A stretch of 64,000 bases of DNA from Cohnella lupini (GTDB lineage Bacteria; Bacillota; Bacilli; Paenibacillales; Paenibacillaceae). Positions 53,990 through 62,708 of the stretch are shown here, one piece after another. The number at the start of each line of letters is the position of its first letter. Position 1 is the first letter of the stretch. Under the pieces are notes generated by a model. That model worked only from the letters and a program-made list of their open reading frames with translations, searched no databases and had not been told where the DNA came from. The translations under genes were made by a program, and so were the position numbers. The stretch lies in contig NZ_QRDY01000004.1 of assembly GCF_003386205.1 (NCBI RefSeq), positions 310,001 through 374,000 on the forward strand, in the 5' to 3' direction.

Positions 53990-55555
53990 ATGTTTAAGAA
54001 ACGAAATGCAGTGCAAGCGGGACTGACAGTCCTGCTCGCATCGGGTATGCTGCTGGCAGGCTGCGGCTCGAATAACTCAGACAACGCTAGTAATGCGAGC
54101 AACACCCAAAACGATAGCGGTTCATCGTCAGCTGAAGCAACATCTTCGTCGACGTCAAACGCAGCGGACTTGCCTCCATACGAGCTTAAGATCGCTTTTT
54201 GGGGCAATGATCAGAAGGATTTGCCCGAAGTCGAGGAAGCCATGAACAAAATTCTGAAAGAAAAAATCAATGCCACGATCAAGGTGATGCCGATAGCTAG
54301 CAGCCAATGGGGAGAACAATCGAACCTGATGCTTACCAGCGGCGAGAAGGTGGATCTGATGATCGCTTCCACTTTATTCAATTATCCCACTCGAGCGGCA
54401 AGCGGCGTGTACCTTCCTCTCGACGAACTGATAACGAAATACGGTTCCGGCATCCAGGCGGCAGTGACGCCCGCCCAATTATCGGCCGCTGAAGTAAACG
54501 GTCAAACCTATGCAGTTCCGACAATCAAGGACATGGCCTCTTATTACGGTATTGAGATGCGTAAAGATATGGTCGACAAGTACCATATCGATGTAACGAA
54601 GATCAAGACGCTGGACGATTTGACTACCGTCTTCCAGACAATCAAAGAGAACGAACCGGATGTAACGCCGCTTGTTGCCAAAAACCCGGGAACTTCGCCG
54701 TTTTATGCTGGTTACCTTCCCTTTGACCCACTAGGCGGTAGCATCGGCGTGCTTCCGGATTACGATAACGGGTTGAAAGTGGCCAACTGGTATGAAACGC
54801 CGCAATATGCAAATGAATTGGATTTGATGCACAAATGGTTTCAAGCCGATTACGTGCTGAAGGATGCTGCCACAAGCAAACAAAGCGGCATCGAGCTCGT
54901 GAAGGCCGGGAAGGCGTTTGCGTTCTTGGGGAATATGATGCCTGACTTTGACTCAACGATCTCCCGGGTTGTCGGCACGGAGATGATCGGTGTCAGACTG
55001 ACCGCCGATCATGCGACCTCCGATACGATTAACAATTCCATGTGGGCGATTCCGAATAGCTCCAAGGATCCGGACAGGGCGATGATGCTAATGAACCTGC
55101 TCTACTCGGACAAAGAACTGTTCAATCTACTCGCCTGGGGAATCGAAGGCAAGGATTACGTGAAGAAGTCGGACAATGTAATCGATTATCCACAGGGTGT
55201 CGATGCTACGAACGTCGGTTATAATTTCAACTTATCCTATTTGTTCGGCAATCAGTTCCTGTCCTACACCTGGACAACGGAAAACCCGGACAAGTGGCAG
55301 AAAGTAGACGAATTTAACAAGAACGCGACACCATCGAAGGCTTTGGGTTTTGTATTCGATGTGAACAATGTGAAGACGGAAGTAGCTGCGGTCTCTAACG
55401 CGGTTTCCGAATATGCCCTCGGTCTTGAGACGGGGATGCTCGATCCCGGGGAGAATCTGCCGAAGTTCATAGCTAAATTGAAGGCTGCCGGCGCCGATAA
55501 AATCGTAGCCGAGAAACAGAAGCAGCTTGACGAGTGGGCGAAAACACAGCAATAA
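53990..55555 (+). CDS. Extracellular solute-binding lipoprotein of the phosphoesterase-linked importer
   Basis: 521 residues from the ATG at 53990 (AGGAGG before it). The lipoprotein signal ends at Cys25 (MLLAGC), then a Ser/Asn/Ala-rich linker to about 60 and a family 1 fold (YELKIAFWGNDQKDLPEVEEAMNKILKEKINATIKV). It belongs to the same broad group as 1206-2873 and 35844-37349. The ligand is unknown; two phosphoesterases in the same operon suggest a phosphorylated compound. Confidence 0.9.
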   Translation: MFKKRNAVQAGLTVLLASGMLLAGCGSNNSDNASNASNTQNDSGSSSAEATSSSTSNAADLPPYELKIAFWGNDQKDLPEVEEAMNKILKEKINATIKVMPIASSQWGEQSNLMLTSGEKVDLMIASTLFNYPTRAASGVYLPLDELITKYGSGIQAAVTPAQLSAAEVNGQTYAVPTIKDMASYYGIEMRKDMVDKYHIDVTKIKTLDDLTTVFQTIKENEPDVTPLVAKNPGTSPFYAGYLPFDPLGGSIGVLPDYDNGLKVANWYETPQYANELDLMHKWFQADYVLKDAATSKQSGIELVKAGKAFAFLGNMMPDFDSTISRVVGTEMIGVRLTADHATSDTINNSMWAIPNSSKDPDRAMMLMNLLYSDKELFNLLAWGIEGKDYVKKSDNVIDYPQGVDATNVGYNFNLSYLFGNQFLSYTWTTENPDKWQKVDEFNKNATPSKALGFVFDVNNVKTEVAAVSNAVSEYALGLETGMLDPGENLPKFIAKLKAAGADKIVAEKQKQLDEWAKTQQ

Positions 55556-55571
55556 CATCAGGATTCACCGA

Positions 55572-55630
55572 GCCAGGGATCGGTTGAGGGGCTTCAGCCC
55601 GGATGTTCAACCGCATCCCTGGCCTTTTTT
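55572..55630 (+). terminator. Hairpin with T-tract between binding-protein and phosphatase genes
   Basis: GCCAGGGAT...GGTTGA pairs with TCAACC...ATCCCTGGC and is followed by six T, with a further GGGGC/GCCC pair inside. As it lies within the apparent operon it probably attenuates expression of the last gene. Confidence 0.8.
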
Positions 55631-55653
55631 ATTCGAAAGGATGAGGTACAGGC

Positions 55654-56460
55654 ATGAATAGAATTATTCCCTTCCAAGGCACGAATAATTTTCGCGATAT
55701 GGGCGGCTATCGAACGGCCGACGGAAGAAAGGTCAAATTCGGTCTATTTTTTCGCTCCGATGAATTGACTGCCCTGACAGAGCAAGATCTAACCGCTTTT
55801 CGAACTCTCAATATAAGAACGATATTCGACTACCGCGATGAAGGCGAAGCGCGCCATAAGCCGGATCCGGCGATAGCCGGCGCCCTTAATATACGGTTAT
55901 CGGCTGTTCCCGAGGATCAAGTCACGCGGATCAATATGCCCGGCAAGATGGAGAGCCGGGACCGAAGCCAACACTTTATTGAAGATATGGTCAACAGCGG
56001 CTTTTTCAAAAAATTTCGCGCAGACGCCATGTTGATTGAACTCTATTCGAAGATTGCGATCAATAATCCATCCTACAAACGGCTTATGGATCTTATCCGA
56101 CTCCCTGATCGGCTGGGGCTCCTTCATCATTGCACGGCGGGTAAAGACCGTACAGGTGTCGGGTCCGCGCTGATTTTGCTCGCCCTCGGCGTTCCGGAAG
56201 AAACGATCATGGAGGACTATCTGCTGACCAATGAAATGATGAAAGCTTATAATGGTGAACAGTTGCGCCGGTTTGCAGAACATGTAGATGAAGCGGAATT
56301 GCGCAATATCGAGCAAATGCTGGGCGTGAAAGAAGAATTCATGGAAGCGGTCTTCGGATCTATCAAGACGACGTATGGCAGTGTCGACTCGTATCTGGCC
56401 GAAGAATTCGGCTTGCGGAAGGAACAGCGGGAAGCTTTGCAGGAGATGTGCCTGGAATAG
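55654..56460 (+). CDS. Tyrosine-phosphatase-like protein (dual-specificity/lipid phosphatase fold)
   Basis: 268 residues, GAAAGGATGAGG before the ATG. The catalytic P-loop HCTAGKDRTG lies at 159-168 with nucleophile C160 and R166; the N-terminal NNFRDMGGYRTADGRKVKFGLFFRSDEL is typical of the Y_phosphatase3 family. Such proteins hydrolyse phosphotyrosine, phosphoinositides or other monoesters. No signal peptide. Being last in the unit, it may remove the phosphate left after the metallophosphoesterase has acted. Confidence 0.9.
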   Translation: MNRIIPFQGTNNFRDMGGYRTADGRKVKFGLFFRSDELTALTEQDLTAFRTLNIRTIFDYRDEGEARHKPDPAIAGALNIRLSAVPEDQVTRINMPGKMESRDRSQHFIEDMVNSGFFKKFRADAMLIELYSKIAINNPSYKRLMDLIRLPDRLGLLHHCTAGKDRTGVGSALILLALGVPEETIMEDYLLTNEMMKAYNGEQLRRFAEHVDEAELRNIEQMLGVKEEFMEAVFGSIKTTYGSVDSYLAEEFGLRKEQREALQEMCLE

Positions 56461-56474
56461 CAGACTAAGAATCG

Positions 56475-56526
56475 AAACAGCAGCAGCCCTGGACAAGAAA
56501 TTAAAGTCCTAGACTGCTGCTGTTTT
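56475..56526. terminator. Bidirectional terminator between phosphatase and folD
   Basis: AAACAGCAGCAG pairs with CTGCTGCTGTTT, followed by T on the right and preceded by A-rich sequence on the left. Its right end overlaps the folD stop codon (56525-56527). Confidence 0.85.
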
Positions 56527-57385
56527 ATTGAATAATTTGTTGTTGCTCTAATTTTTCGGCGGCTTCAACCGTGTGTTTAAGCAATGTTGCTATTGTAACC
56601 GGACCGACACCTGCCGGAACCGGCGTAATCGCCGAAGCTCTCTTTAAACAAGCATCATAGTCAACATCCCCAATATTACCAACATTATAACCGGCATCTA
56701 ATACAACAGCCCCTGGTTTTATCCAATCACCCTGAACGAATTTCGGCTTACCAACCGCTGCCACTACGATATCGCCTAAACGAACCACATCCACTAAATT
56801 CGTTGTTTTGGAATGGCATGTCGTTACAGTTGCATTTTTGTTTAAAAGCATTAGGGATACAGGCTTTCCAAGGATCGGGCTTCTTCCAATGACAACAGCG
56901 TGCTTCCCTTCAATAGAAATATTGTAATAGTCTAAAATAGCAACTATCGCCGCTGGCGTACATGACGGAAAATCGGCTAACCCAAAGGCGTTCTGAGCAA
57001 ATCCCAGAGTGGTTACCCCGTCTACATCCTTTTCTATATTTATTGCTTCGAATGCTGCTCTTTCGTCTATTTGCTTAGGAACGGGGTGTTGTAACAGTAT
57101 TCCATGTACGTTAGGGTCAGCATTTAATTTACTAATTACCGCAATTAATTCATCCGTCGAGGTGTTCGTTGGAAGAACAACACGAATAGATTGAATACCT
57201 AGTCGCTGGCATGCGTTTCCTTTCATCCTTACGTAGGTAGCGGATGACGGATCGTCGCCGACTAATATCGTCGCCAAACATGGGATAATTCCTTTTGCAG
57301 ACAGGCGATTAATTCTGAATAACAATGATTCCTTAATGTCGGCTGCGACTCGATTACCATCCAAGATTAATTTCTCCGTTGTCAT
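56525..57385 (-). CDS. folD: Bifunctional methylenetetrahydrofolate dehydrogenase/cyclohydrolase FolD
   Basis: 286 residues from the ATG at 57385 with AAAGGGATGA before it; the frame continues into the riboswitch but that part is not coding. FolD oxidises 5,10-methylene-THF with NADP+ and hydrolyses the methenyl form to 10-formyl-THF, supplying purine and formyl-Met synthesis. Visible: YVRMK (catalytic Tyr/Lys), ILLQHPVP, EKDVDGVT, the nucleotide-binding VVIGRSPILGKPVSLML and PVPAGVGPVT near the C-terminus. Controlled by the ZTP riboswitch just upstream. Confidence 0.96.
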   Translation of the reverse strand: MTTEKLILDGNRVAADIKESLLFRINRLSAKGIIPCLATILVGDDPSSATYVRMKGNACQRLGIQSIRVVLPTNTSTDELIAVISKLNADPNVHGILLQHPVPKQIDERAAFEAINIEKDVDGVTTLGFAQNAFGLADFPSCTPAAIVAILDYYNISIEGKHAVVIGRSPILGKPVSLMLLNKNATVTTCHSKTTNLVDVVRLGDIVVAAVGKPKFVQGDWIKPGAVVLDAGYNVGNIGDVDYDACLKRASAITPVPAGVGPVTIATLLKHTVEAAEKLEQQQIIQ

Positions 57386-57414
57386 CTTATCATCCCTTTC
57401 TAGTTCGATCGAAA

Positions 57415-57452
57415 CATAAAGAGGTAAGGGGATGTGACATCCCCTTACCTCT
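57415..57452 (-). terminator. Expression-platform terminator of the ZTP riboswitch
   Basis: AGAGGTAAGGGGATGT (57420-57435) pairs perfectly with 57437-57452, followed by a T-rich run on the minus strand, directly after the conserved CCTGGGCA of the aptamer. ZMP/ZTP binding is expected to prevent this hairpin from forming. Confidence 0.85.
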
Positions 57453-57523
57453 GCCCAGGCGTACGGCTTGTAATCCATGTGCTCCCTCATGGTTACCCAT
57501 GCTCCGCCAGTCACACACAGTCA
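57449..57523 (-). ncRNA. ZTP (pfl) riboswitch aptamer upstream of folD
   Basis: On the minus strand, GTGTGACTGGCGG, GGTAACCATGAGGGAGCACA and CGCCTGGGCAG appear in order. These are the conserved parts of the pfl motif: the P1/P2 region with GGCGG and the pseudoknot-forming GGGAGCACATGG and CGCCTGGGC. The class senses ZMP/ZTP, signals of 10-formyl-THF shortage, and commonly precedes folD or pfl. A terminator hairpin follows directly. Confidence 0.93.
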
Positions 57524-57536
57524 ATTTTGAGAACTA

Positions 57537-57565
57537 ATCATATCAACTAAATGCAAAAACTTCAA
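57537..57565 (-). promoter_or_regulatory. Promoter of the ZTP riboswitch-folD transcript
   Basis: Minus-strand TTGAAG (57560-57565), a 17-bp spacer and TATGAT (57537-57542). A start site near 57530 would put the aptamer at the very 5' end of the RNA. Confidence 0.7.
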
Positions 57566-57609
57566 ATCGTCACTAATTCGCTCAAAATGTCTTCGTCGTT
57601 GAAACGTTA

Positions 57610-58161
57610 TTACCCATTCAAATGATAGATTAGTTGCACTACACCTGAGGAGAACTTATTGGCATTAACCATTTTTAAACTCTGCCTCTGTTTTATATCA
57701 TTAAACAACGGTTTTCCTTCTCCCAAGATAACGGGGTGAACAGATAGTCTGAATTCATCGACAAGCCCTAAATGAATAAAGGTCGTAATAAGGCTTCCTC
57801 CGCCATAGAGCCAGATGTCTTTGCCGGGCTTATTCTTTAATTTATTTACTTCTTCAAGAATATTATCGTTTATGAATATGACTTTATCATCGGTCCCTTT
57901 TTGCGTCCTGGAAAACACGTACTTTTCTTTACTGTGAACTAATCCCCACAATTCTTTGTCAGAATCGGTTTGATCAATTCCCGGAACATATCGTCCCCAT
58001 AAATCAAAGCTTTTTCTTCCATACAAAATGGTATCGATTTGATTTAAGAAACTATTAAACCCCATCTCAGGGTCCATAATACACCAATCGACTTCACCGT
58101 TCTTCCCTTCGATAAAACCGTCTAAAGTAACTGCTAAATCTAAAATTATTTTTCGTTTCAT
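57610..58161 (-). CDS. RibD C-terminal/dihydrofolate-reductase-like protein
   Basis: 183 residues from the ATG at 58161, which has AAAAGGAG before it. The start KIILDLAVTLDGFIEGKNGEVDWC, DTILYGRKSFDLWG and DIWLYGGGSLITTFIHLGLVDEFRLSVHPVILGEGKPLF are typical of the RibD_C family (YyaP/YwjB-like), NAD(P)H-dependent reductases of mostly unknown substrate. It appears monocistronic. Closeness to folD is not by itself evidence of a folate role. Confidence 0.87.
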   Translation of the reverse strand: MKRKIILDLAVTLDGFIEGKNGEVDWCIMDPEMGFNSFLNQIDTILYGRKSFDLWGRYVPGIDQTDSDKELWGLVHSKEKYVFSRTQKGTDDKVIFINDNILEEVNKLKNKPGKDIWLYGGGSLITTFIHLGLVDEFRLSVHPVILGEGKPLFNDIKQRQSLKMVNANKFSSGVVQLIYHLNG

Positions 58162-58258
58162 GATTTGTTGCTCCTTTTGTTGATCTAATGCCATTATAGA
58201 CCTTAAACTAGTCAGCTTATGTCTTATTTTCTCGTACGCGCCGCTAATGTATCCAAGG

Positions 58259-59356
58259 TTATCCGCTCATAGGGGCGGGTAATTCATCGATTTTCAGACG
58301 AAGTAAACTATAAGGCTTTTGCCGTAGGTCTATTCCATAATGATAATTCGCCTGGCGATGTAATTGGTTCACGATAAAATATAAGTATCGATCCGGACCG
58401 ATCGAAAAAGTATCCGGCCATAGAATTCTCGGATCATGCGCGATGGTCTCCATCCTGCCATTCGGGAATATTTTTCGAACGCTGTTGTTTTCATAGTCCC
58501 CCGCATACACGTTTCCTTGCGCATCGGACATCATTCCGTCCGACGCTCCCTTTTCTCCCCAATACTTTACATGATCGCTTAAAGCCGTATCCGGTATTGT
58601 TCTGTCTCTTATACTTTCTGCCGAGATCGAGTATAGTTGACGACTGGACAGCGGACAAAAAAATATAGTCTTACCGTCAGGGGAAGTCGCAATTCCATCA
58701 CACGCAAATCTAAAGGGAGAAGTCGAGCCGTCTTTATTTCGATTCATTAAAATTTTACCTTCTACTTTCGGCAGAAAATAAGGATCGGGCGAGGTAGAAA
58801 ATGCTCCATTTAACCGCCTAAACGCATTTCCGTTGTATAAATCCAGAACAATAATTGCTCCCGGTCCTTTGGAAGACGAATCCGTTATATAGGCAAAACC
58901 TGCTTTACCGACACGAAAATCAAATCGCACATCATTCAGATAGGTTGTTGGCAGGACCACGTCTTCCGTAAATGTATATACCTTCCTTATCGTATTTGTC
59001 TTTAAATCTACAGCGACTAATTTTGCCCCGCCTTTAATAGGTTCGGTTAAATTAGGTGCTGCCGTATCTAATACCCATAGCGTTCCCCTTCCATCGGCGA
59101 ATACGCTTTGGACGCTGACGAAAGACATTGCGACATCCCATGGATTTACCGCATTCGTTTCTATATTCGGATAAGGTTTCAATTTACCCCCGACAATTTC
59201 CGCCACCGTAAATGTAACGTCGTCCCCCCATCTCGGAAAGCAGATGAAAAACCGGCCGGATTCCGAAACGCTAACCCCTGTTGGCATAGCTCCATAAAAT
59301 GAAAATACAAGCTCTAACTTACCGAAATAATGTTCGCTAGGTAACATAGGCATCAT
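58259..59356 (-). CDS. Major royal jelly/yellow-family beta-propeller protein
   Basis: 365 residues from the ATG at 59356 (AGGAGGATATC before it); the frame extends to 59503 without support. Repeated blade-like segments such as GTLWVLDTAAPN, LNDVRFDFRVGKAGFAYITDSS, GIATSPDGKTIFFCPLSSRQLYSI and SDGMMSDAQGNVYAGDYENNSVRKI match the MRJP/yellow family, which also occurs in bacteria. No signal peptide is seen. Related propellers are lactonases or binding proteins; the function here is unknown. Confidence 0.85.
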   Translation of the reverse strand: MMPMLPSEHYFGKLELVFSFYGAMPTGVSVSESGRFFICFPRWGDDVTFTVAEIVGGKLKPYPNIETNAVNPWDVAMSFVSVQSVFADGRGTLWVLDTAAPNLTEPIKGGAKLVAVDLKTNTIRKVYTFTEDVVLPTTYLNDVRFDFRVGKAGFAYITDSSSKGPGAIIVLDLYNGNAFRRLNGAFSTSPDPYFLPKVEGKILMNRNKDGSTSPFRFACDGIATSPDGKTIFFCPLSSRQLYSISAESIRDRTIPDTALSDHVKYWGEKGASDGMMSDAQGNVYAGDYENNSVRKIFPNGRMETIAHDPRILWPDTFSIGPDRYLYFIVNQLHRQANYHYGIDLRQKPYSLLRLKIDELPAPMSG

Positions 59357-59530
59357 GATATCCTCCTCAACCAAATCCGAACGGATATCACCTATATATG
59401 CTGGTTGGAGCCTTTTTATTGATAGAATCGTAGTTTTGCCAAATGAAAAAAGATGACCCCTGTTCAACACGGAATCACCTTTTAACCGTAGCCTAATGCT
59501 CAATGCTCTTACTCGACTAAATAACTTACC

Positions 59531-60511
59531 TTAAAAAGGAAGCTCGATGCCGAACTCCCGTGCAGCTTGCTCCAATACGCTCCTGTGCTCTTCGCCGATT
59601 GGGATGCCGCTTGCGCCCCATTTCCGTTCACGCTCGGCTTCCAGAACTCCAGGTAAGGTAGCCCGGTCAAAGCCGGGGAGCGGCTGCATTTCCGCCGTCA
59701 GCTGCATATACCGGTCCATCTCGTCTTTGAAAGCATCTAACGAACCGAACTTGGCTGCATCCAGAGCGATAATGAGCGATCCTTGATTGGCGCCTTTAAA
59801 CGTATATGTCGCCCGCTCTTGTTCAACCGGCACGCCGGCCAGAAAACCTCCCAAAGCTTGGCACATGAAGCCCAAACCCATGTTTCGGAATACCAAGCCC
59901 GGGGTCAGTCGGATCAGTTCTTCCCTGTGGGGAGAATCCTCGTACAAGTCGTGCATCGCTCCGAAATCCAATACCATAGCGGATGAATCACCTGCCGGTA
60001 CGGCAAACGACATCGGGGATTCGCCCGCCGCTTTCATGATGGATTGGTCCGCGTTTAAGGATAACTGATGTCCGGATGTCACATAACCGATCAAATCGTG
60101 CTCGGCCAGCACCCGGGAATAAATGCCCGCCGCCCCGATGTGTCCGTGATTCCTGGTAACCGCGGCGGCGATTCCGCATGCCCGGCACTTCTCGACAAGC
60201 AGCTCGGCTGCCCGAAAAGCGGGAAAATAGCCCAAGCCCCCGTCGCCGTCGACCAGCAAAGTCGCGGGGGTTTCGCTTATCACCTTCACATCGGGATTCG
60301 GATTGATCAGCCCGTCGCGCATAATGCGTGCATACGTGGCAACTTGTCTCGATCCATGGCTGAAGACGCCGCGCAAATCATTTTCGACAAGTAGATCCGC
60401 CAGTAGCAGGCTCTTCTCTTCCGACATTCCGGCCTGCTGGGTCAGGGAAGCAACGAAGCTCTTTAGCTTCTCGGCGGGTACCGTGGCATAATGATCTTGT
60501 AATTTATTCAT
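59531..60511 (-). CDS. Malate/L-lactate/ureidoglycolate dehydrogenase-type oxidoreductase (Ldh2 family)
   Basis: 326 residues from the ATG at 60511 with AAGGAG before it. The N-terminus has DLRGVFSHGSRQVATYARIM, containing the conserved SHG, and then AAVTRNHGHIGAAGIYSRVLAEHDLIGYVTSG with the catalytic His, as in the YbiC/AllD/ComC group. It should use NAD(P) to reduce or oxidise a 2-keto or 2-hydroxy acid. Which acid cannot be read from the sequence. It is a single gene. Confidence 0.88.
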   Translation of the reverse strand: MNKLQDHYATVPAEKLKSFVASLTQQAGMSEEKSLLLADLLVENDLRGVFSHGSRQVATYARIMRDGLINPNPDVKVISETPATLLVDGDGGLGYFPAFRAAELLVEKCRACGIAAAVTRNHGHIGAAGIYSRVLAEHDLIGYVTSGHQLSLNADQSIMKAAGESPMSFAVPAGDSSAMVLDFGAMHDLYEDSPHREELIRLTPGLVFRNMGLGFMCQALGGFLAGVPVEQERATYTFKGANQGSLIIALDAAKFGSLDAFKDEMDRYMQLTAEMQPLPGFDRATLPGVLEAERERKWGASGIPIGEEHRSVLEQAAREFGIELPF

Positions 60512-60650
60512 CAAGCTCACTCCTTCTATGTTAAGAACAGCGTGATTACCGGCCATCCTCTTGATTTCCAATCTCATGATATTACTCTTTTTAAGCATGG
60601 AAGACAATTAAGCACGATCGAAAGCCGAAGACTCCACGAAGTTCTCCGCG

Positions 60651-61532
60651 TTAATGTGTAAGACAACTAAAGTCTTCAAAAATCTTGCGTGCCGGCTCGT
60701 CATCCGGCAAGAAAACCCCGATTCGGGTGTGCATTGTTCTGCCGACAGAAAGAAAGGTCTGTTTATAACGGATGGGAACCCATTCACCTGTGCTTGCCGT
60801 TCTGGCTAGGATGGTTCTGGCATGGTTATCTTGGGGTTCCGGTTGGTTCCGCTCCACGTTCCAATACTTAGCGGCATCTTCATATTGATGTAATTTTTGA
60901 ATCAGCCTTTGATACCAGTCCTCATGACGGGAAAGCAGATGGTTCCGTTTGAAAGCCTGGAGCCCCTGAATAGCATGAGTCTCCCACTGCCTGAACGATG
61001 CCTCATTAAAGGTGGAGCGGTATCGAATAGGGAAATCTGAATTAAAATGAAAATCGAACAGATTCATACCTCGCTTGTTAAAGGTTTCGTGGGAGACATC
61101 AAATAAATGGCGGAATGAGTCATTAAACTCATGAATATCTAGCGTCGGCGTTACGATCATGGCTGGAAGAGATAATTGGCTCATCATTTGTTGCGCCTGT
61201 TTCAGATCATTCTCCAAGGATTGTCTAGTCATTTCGGAATGAATCGGAAGATACCCTGCAGCGACGAGCAGATCATTGCGTTCCTCGAGGGTGCATTCCA
61301 GATAATCGGCTATTCGAAGCAGCGTTTGACGATCCGGCAGACGGTGCGAACGTCCGATTAGCAAGTTCTTATACGTTGGACATGCCTCGTCATTTAGCTC
61401 TTGCTGCGTGAACCGTTTTAAAGAAGGATGGGTTTGGTCGGCATATAGACGTTGACGCTTTGTCCGAAGCGCCTCTATTTCTTCCATTGTCGCATTCAGA
61501 AATGAATATTGCGGACTACGGTTGCCATTCAC
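60651..61532 (-). CDS. Helix-turn-helix regulator with MmyB-like ligand domain
   Basis: 293 residues from a GTG at 61532 preceded by GGGGGAG; the frame runs on to 61646 but that part overlaps the divergent promoter. An XRE-type helix-turn-helix spans about 15-80 (LIGRSHRLPDRQTLLRIADYLECTLEERNDLLVAAGY). The rest is the MmyB-like PAS-related domain (PAMIVTPTLDIHEFNDSFRHLF ... DNHARTILARTASTGEWVPI). In this family the regulator often controls a divergently transcribed oxidoreductase gene, as here. Confidence 0.88.
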   Translation of the reverse strand: MNGNRSPQYSFLNATMEEIEALRTKRQRLYADQTHPSLKRFTQQELNDEACPTYKNLLIGRSHRLPDRQTLLRIADYLECTLEERNDLLVAAGYLPIHSEMTRQSLENDLKQAQQMMSQLSLPAMIVTPTLDIHEFNDSFRHLFDVSHETFNKRGMNLFDFHFNSDFPIRYRSTFNEASFRQWETHAIQGLQAFKRNHLLSRHEDWYQRLIQKLHQYEDAAKYWNVERNQPEPQDNHARTILARTASTGEWVPIRYKQTFLSVGRTMHTRIGVFLPDDEPARKIFEDFSCLTH

Positions 61533-61561
61533 GGTTTTCTCCCCCTCTAGCCTAGGTGTAG

Positions 61562-61598
61562 TTTTACTCTTGGGTAAAATGGTTGCGAATACTATACT
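61562..61598 (+). promoter_or_regulatory. Promoter with overlapping palindrome before the oxidoreductase gene
   Basis: TTGGGT (61570-61575), a 17-bp spacer and TATACT (61593-61598) read to the right. The palindrome TTTTAC-6-GTAAAA (61562-61579) covers the -35 box and is a likely operator for the divergent MmyB-like regulator. Confidence 0.6.
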
Positions 61599-61647
61599 CC
61601 TAAATAGATCAGGGCACAATAGATGCTCATGAATAGGAGGAACCAAT

Positions 61648-62586
61648 ATGAAAGCAGTCGTGATGGTTGATTATGGAGATCCTACGGTATTGCAGGAGCA
61701 GGAGCTGGCTAAGCCCGAGTTGAAAGAAACAGAAGCACTGGTGGATATGTATGTCACAACAATCAATTCCGGAGACTATCTGTTCCTCTCTGGTGGGTTC
61801 CGCGATATCGTTCCCCTGCAGTTGCCGCATGTTCTAGGAATTGAAATCGCCGGAGTGGTGAGGGAAATCGGAGAAAAGGTAACAATGGTAAAACCAGGCG
61901 ATCGCGTAATCGGACTAACGGCTGTTGGCGGAGGCTATGCGGATGAGGTGGCCATCGATGAAAAAGCGCTTGCGGCAATCCCTCCCATGCTCTCATTCGA
62001 GGAAACTGTAGCGTTATCAGGCGTAGGATTGACCGCTTGGCAGGCCCTATTCCAATACGGCCAACTGAAGCCGGGGCACCGCATTCTCATTCACGCAGGC
62101 GCCGGGGCTGTAGGGCATATCGCCGTTCAGTTGGCCAAACAGCATGGAGCTTACGTAGTGGCTACGGCGCGTTCCGATAATCATGAATTCGTCCGGCAAC
62201 TGGGGGCTGATGAGGTAATCGATTACGTGGCAAACGATTTTACGCGCGCGGTCAGCCCGGTCGACCTCGTGCTCGATATGGTTAGAGACGGTGGAGAGAC
62301 TGAACGCAAAAGCTACGAAGTACTAAAGGACGGGGGCAAACTTCTCTCCCTCGTATCCCCGGGAATCGGACAAAAACCAATCATTCGTGGAATAGAGGCA
62401 TTATTTGTCCGGGTAGCACCGAACGGCAGCGATTGGGCTTCACTGATTAGACTTGTCAAGGAGCAGAAGCTGAAGGTGCATATTGACCGGATTTTCCCGT
62501 TCAGTGCCGAGGGCGCCGCGGAAGCGCATCGCTCGAGCGCAGCGGGCGGCAAGAAAGGACAGATGTTGATGGCTTGGAATCGGTAA
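61648..62586 (+). CDS. NADPH:quinone reductase-like zinc-independent medium-chain dehydrogenase
   Basis: 312 residues, AGGAGG before the ATG. The N-terminal substrate domain includes LPHVLGIEIAGVVREIGEKV; the nucleotide-binding fold has ILIHAGAGAVGHIAVQLAKQHGAYVVATARSDNHEFVRQLGADEVIDY. It lacks the Cys/His set of zinc alcohol dehydrogenases and fits the NADP-dependent quinone/enone reductase group. Possibly induced by an electrophile through the divergent regulator. Confidence 0.9.
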   Translation: MKAVVMVDYGDPTVLQEQELAKPELKETEALVDMYVTTINSGDYLFLSGGFRDIVPLQLPHVLGIEIAGVVREIGEKVTMVKPGDRVIGLTAVGGGYADEVAIDEKALAAIPPMLSFEETVALSGVGLTAWQALFQYGQLKPGHRILIHAGAGAVGHIAVQLAKQHGAYVVATARSDNHEFVRQLGADEVIDYVANDFTRAVSPVDLVLDMVRDGGETERKSYEVLKDGGKLLSLVSPGIGQKPIIRGIEALFVRVAPNGSDWASLIRLVKEQKLKVHIDRIFPFSAEGAAEAHRSSAAGGKKGQMLMAWNR

Positions 62587-62624
62587 CCTCCCATATCGCC
62601 TTCCGTCGACACTTCACTGGAAAA

Positions 62625-62652
62625 AGCAGACTGCCGCTGCAGTCTGCTTCAT
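62625..62652. terminator. Terminator after the quinone-reductase-like gene
   Basis: AGCAGACTGC (62625-62634) pairs perfectly with 62639-62648 around a 4-nt loop. A-rich on the left and T-rich on the right; it may also help end the convergent pentapeptide gene. Confidence 0.75.
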
Positions 62653-62708
62653 TCGGAGAGATAACTAAACAAAATGCCAATTACAGCCAAGCTTAAAGGG
62701 ACGCAAGA

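Noticed and set aside
57386..57514. N-terminal extension of FolD
   Set aside because: The extra 43 codons lie in the ZTP riboswitch and its terminator; the ribosome site and conserved N-terminus point to the ATG at 57385.
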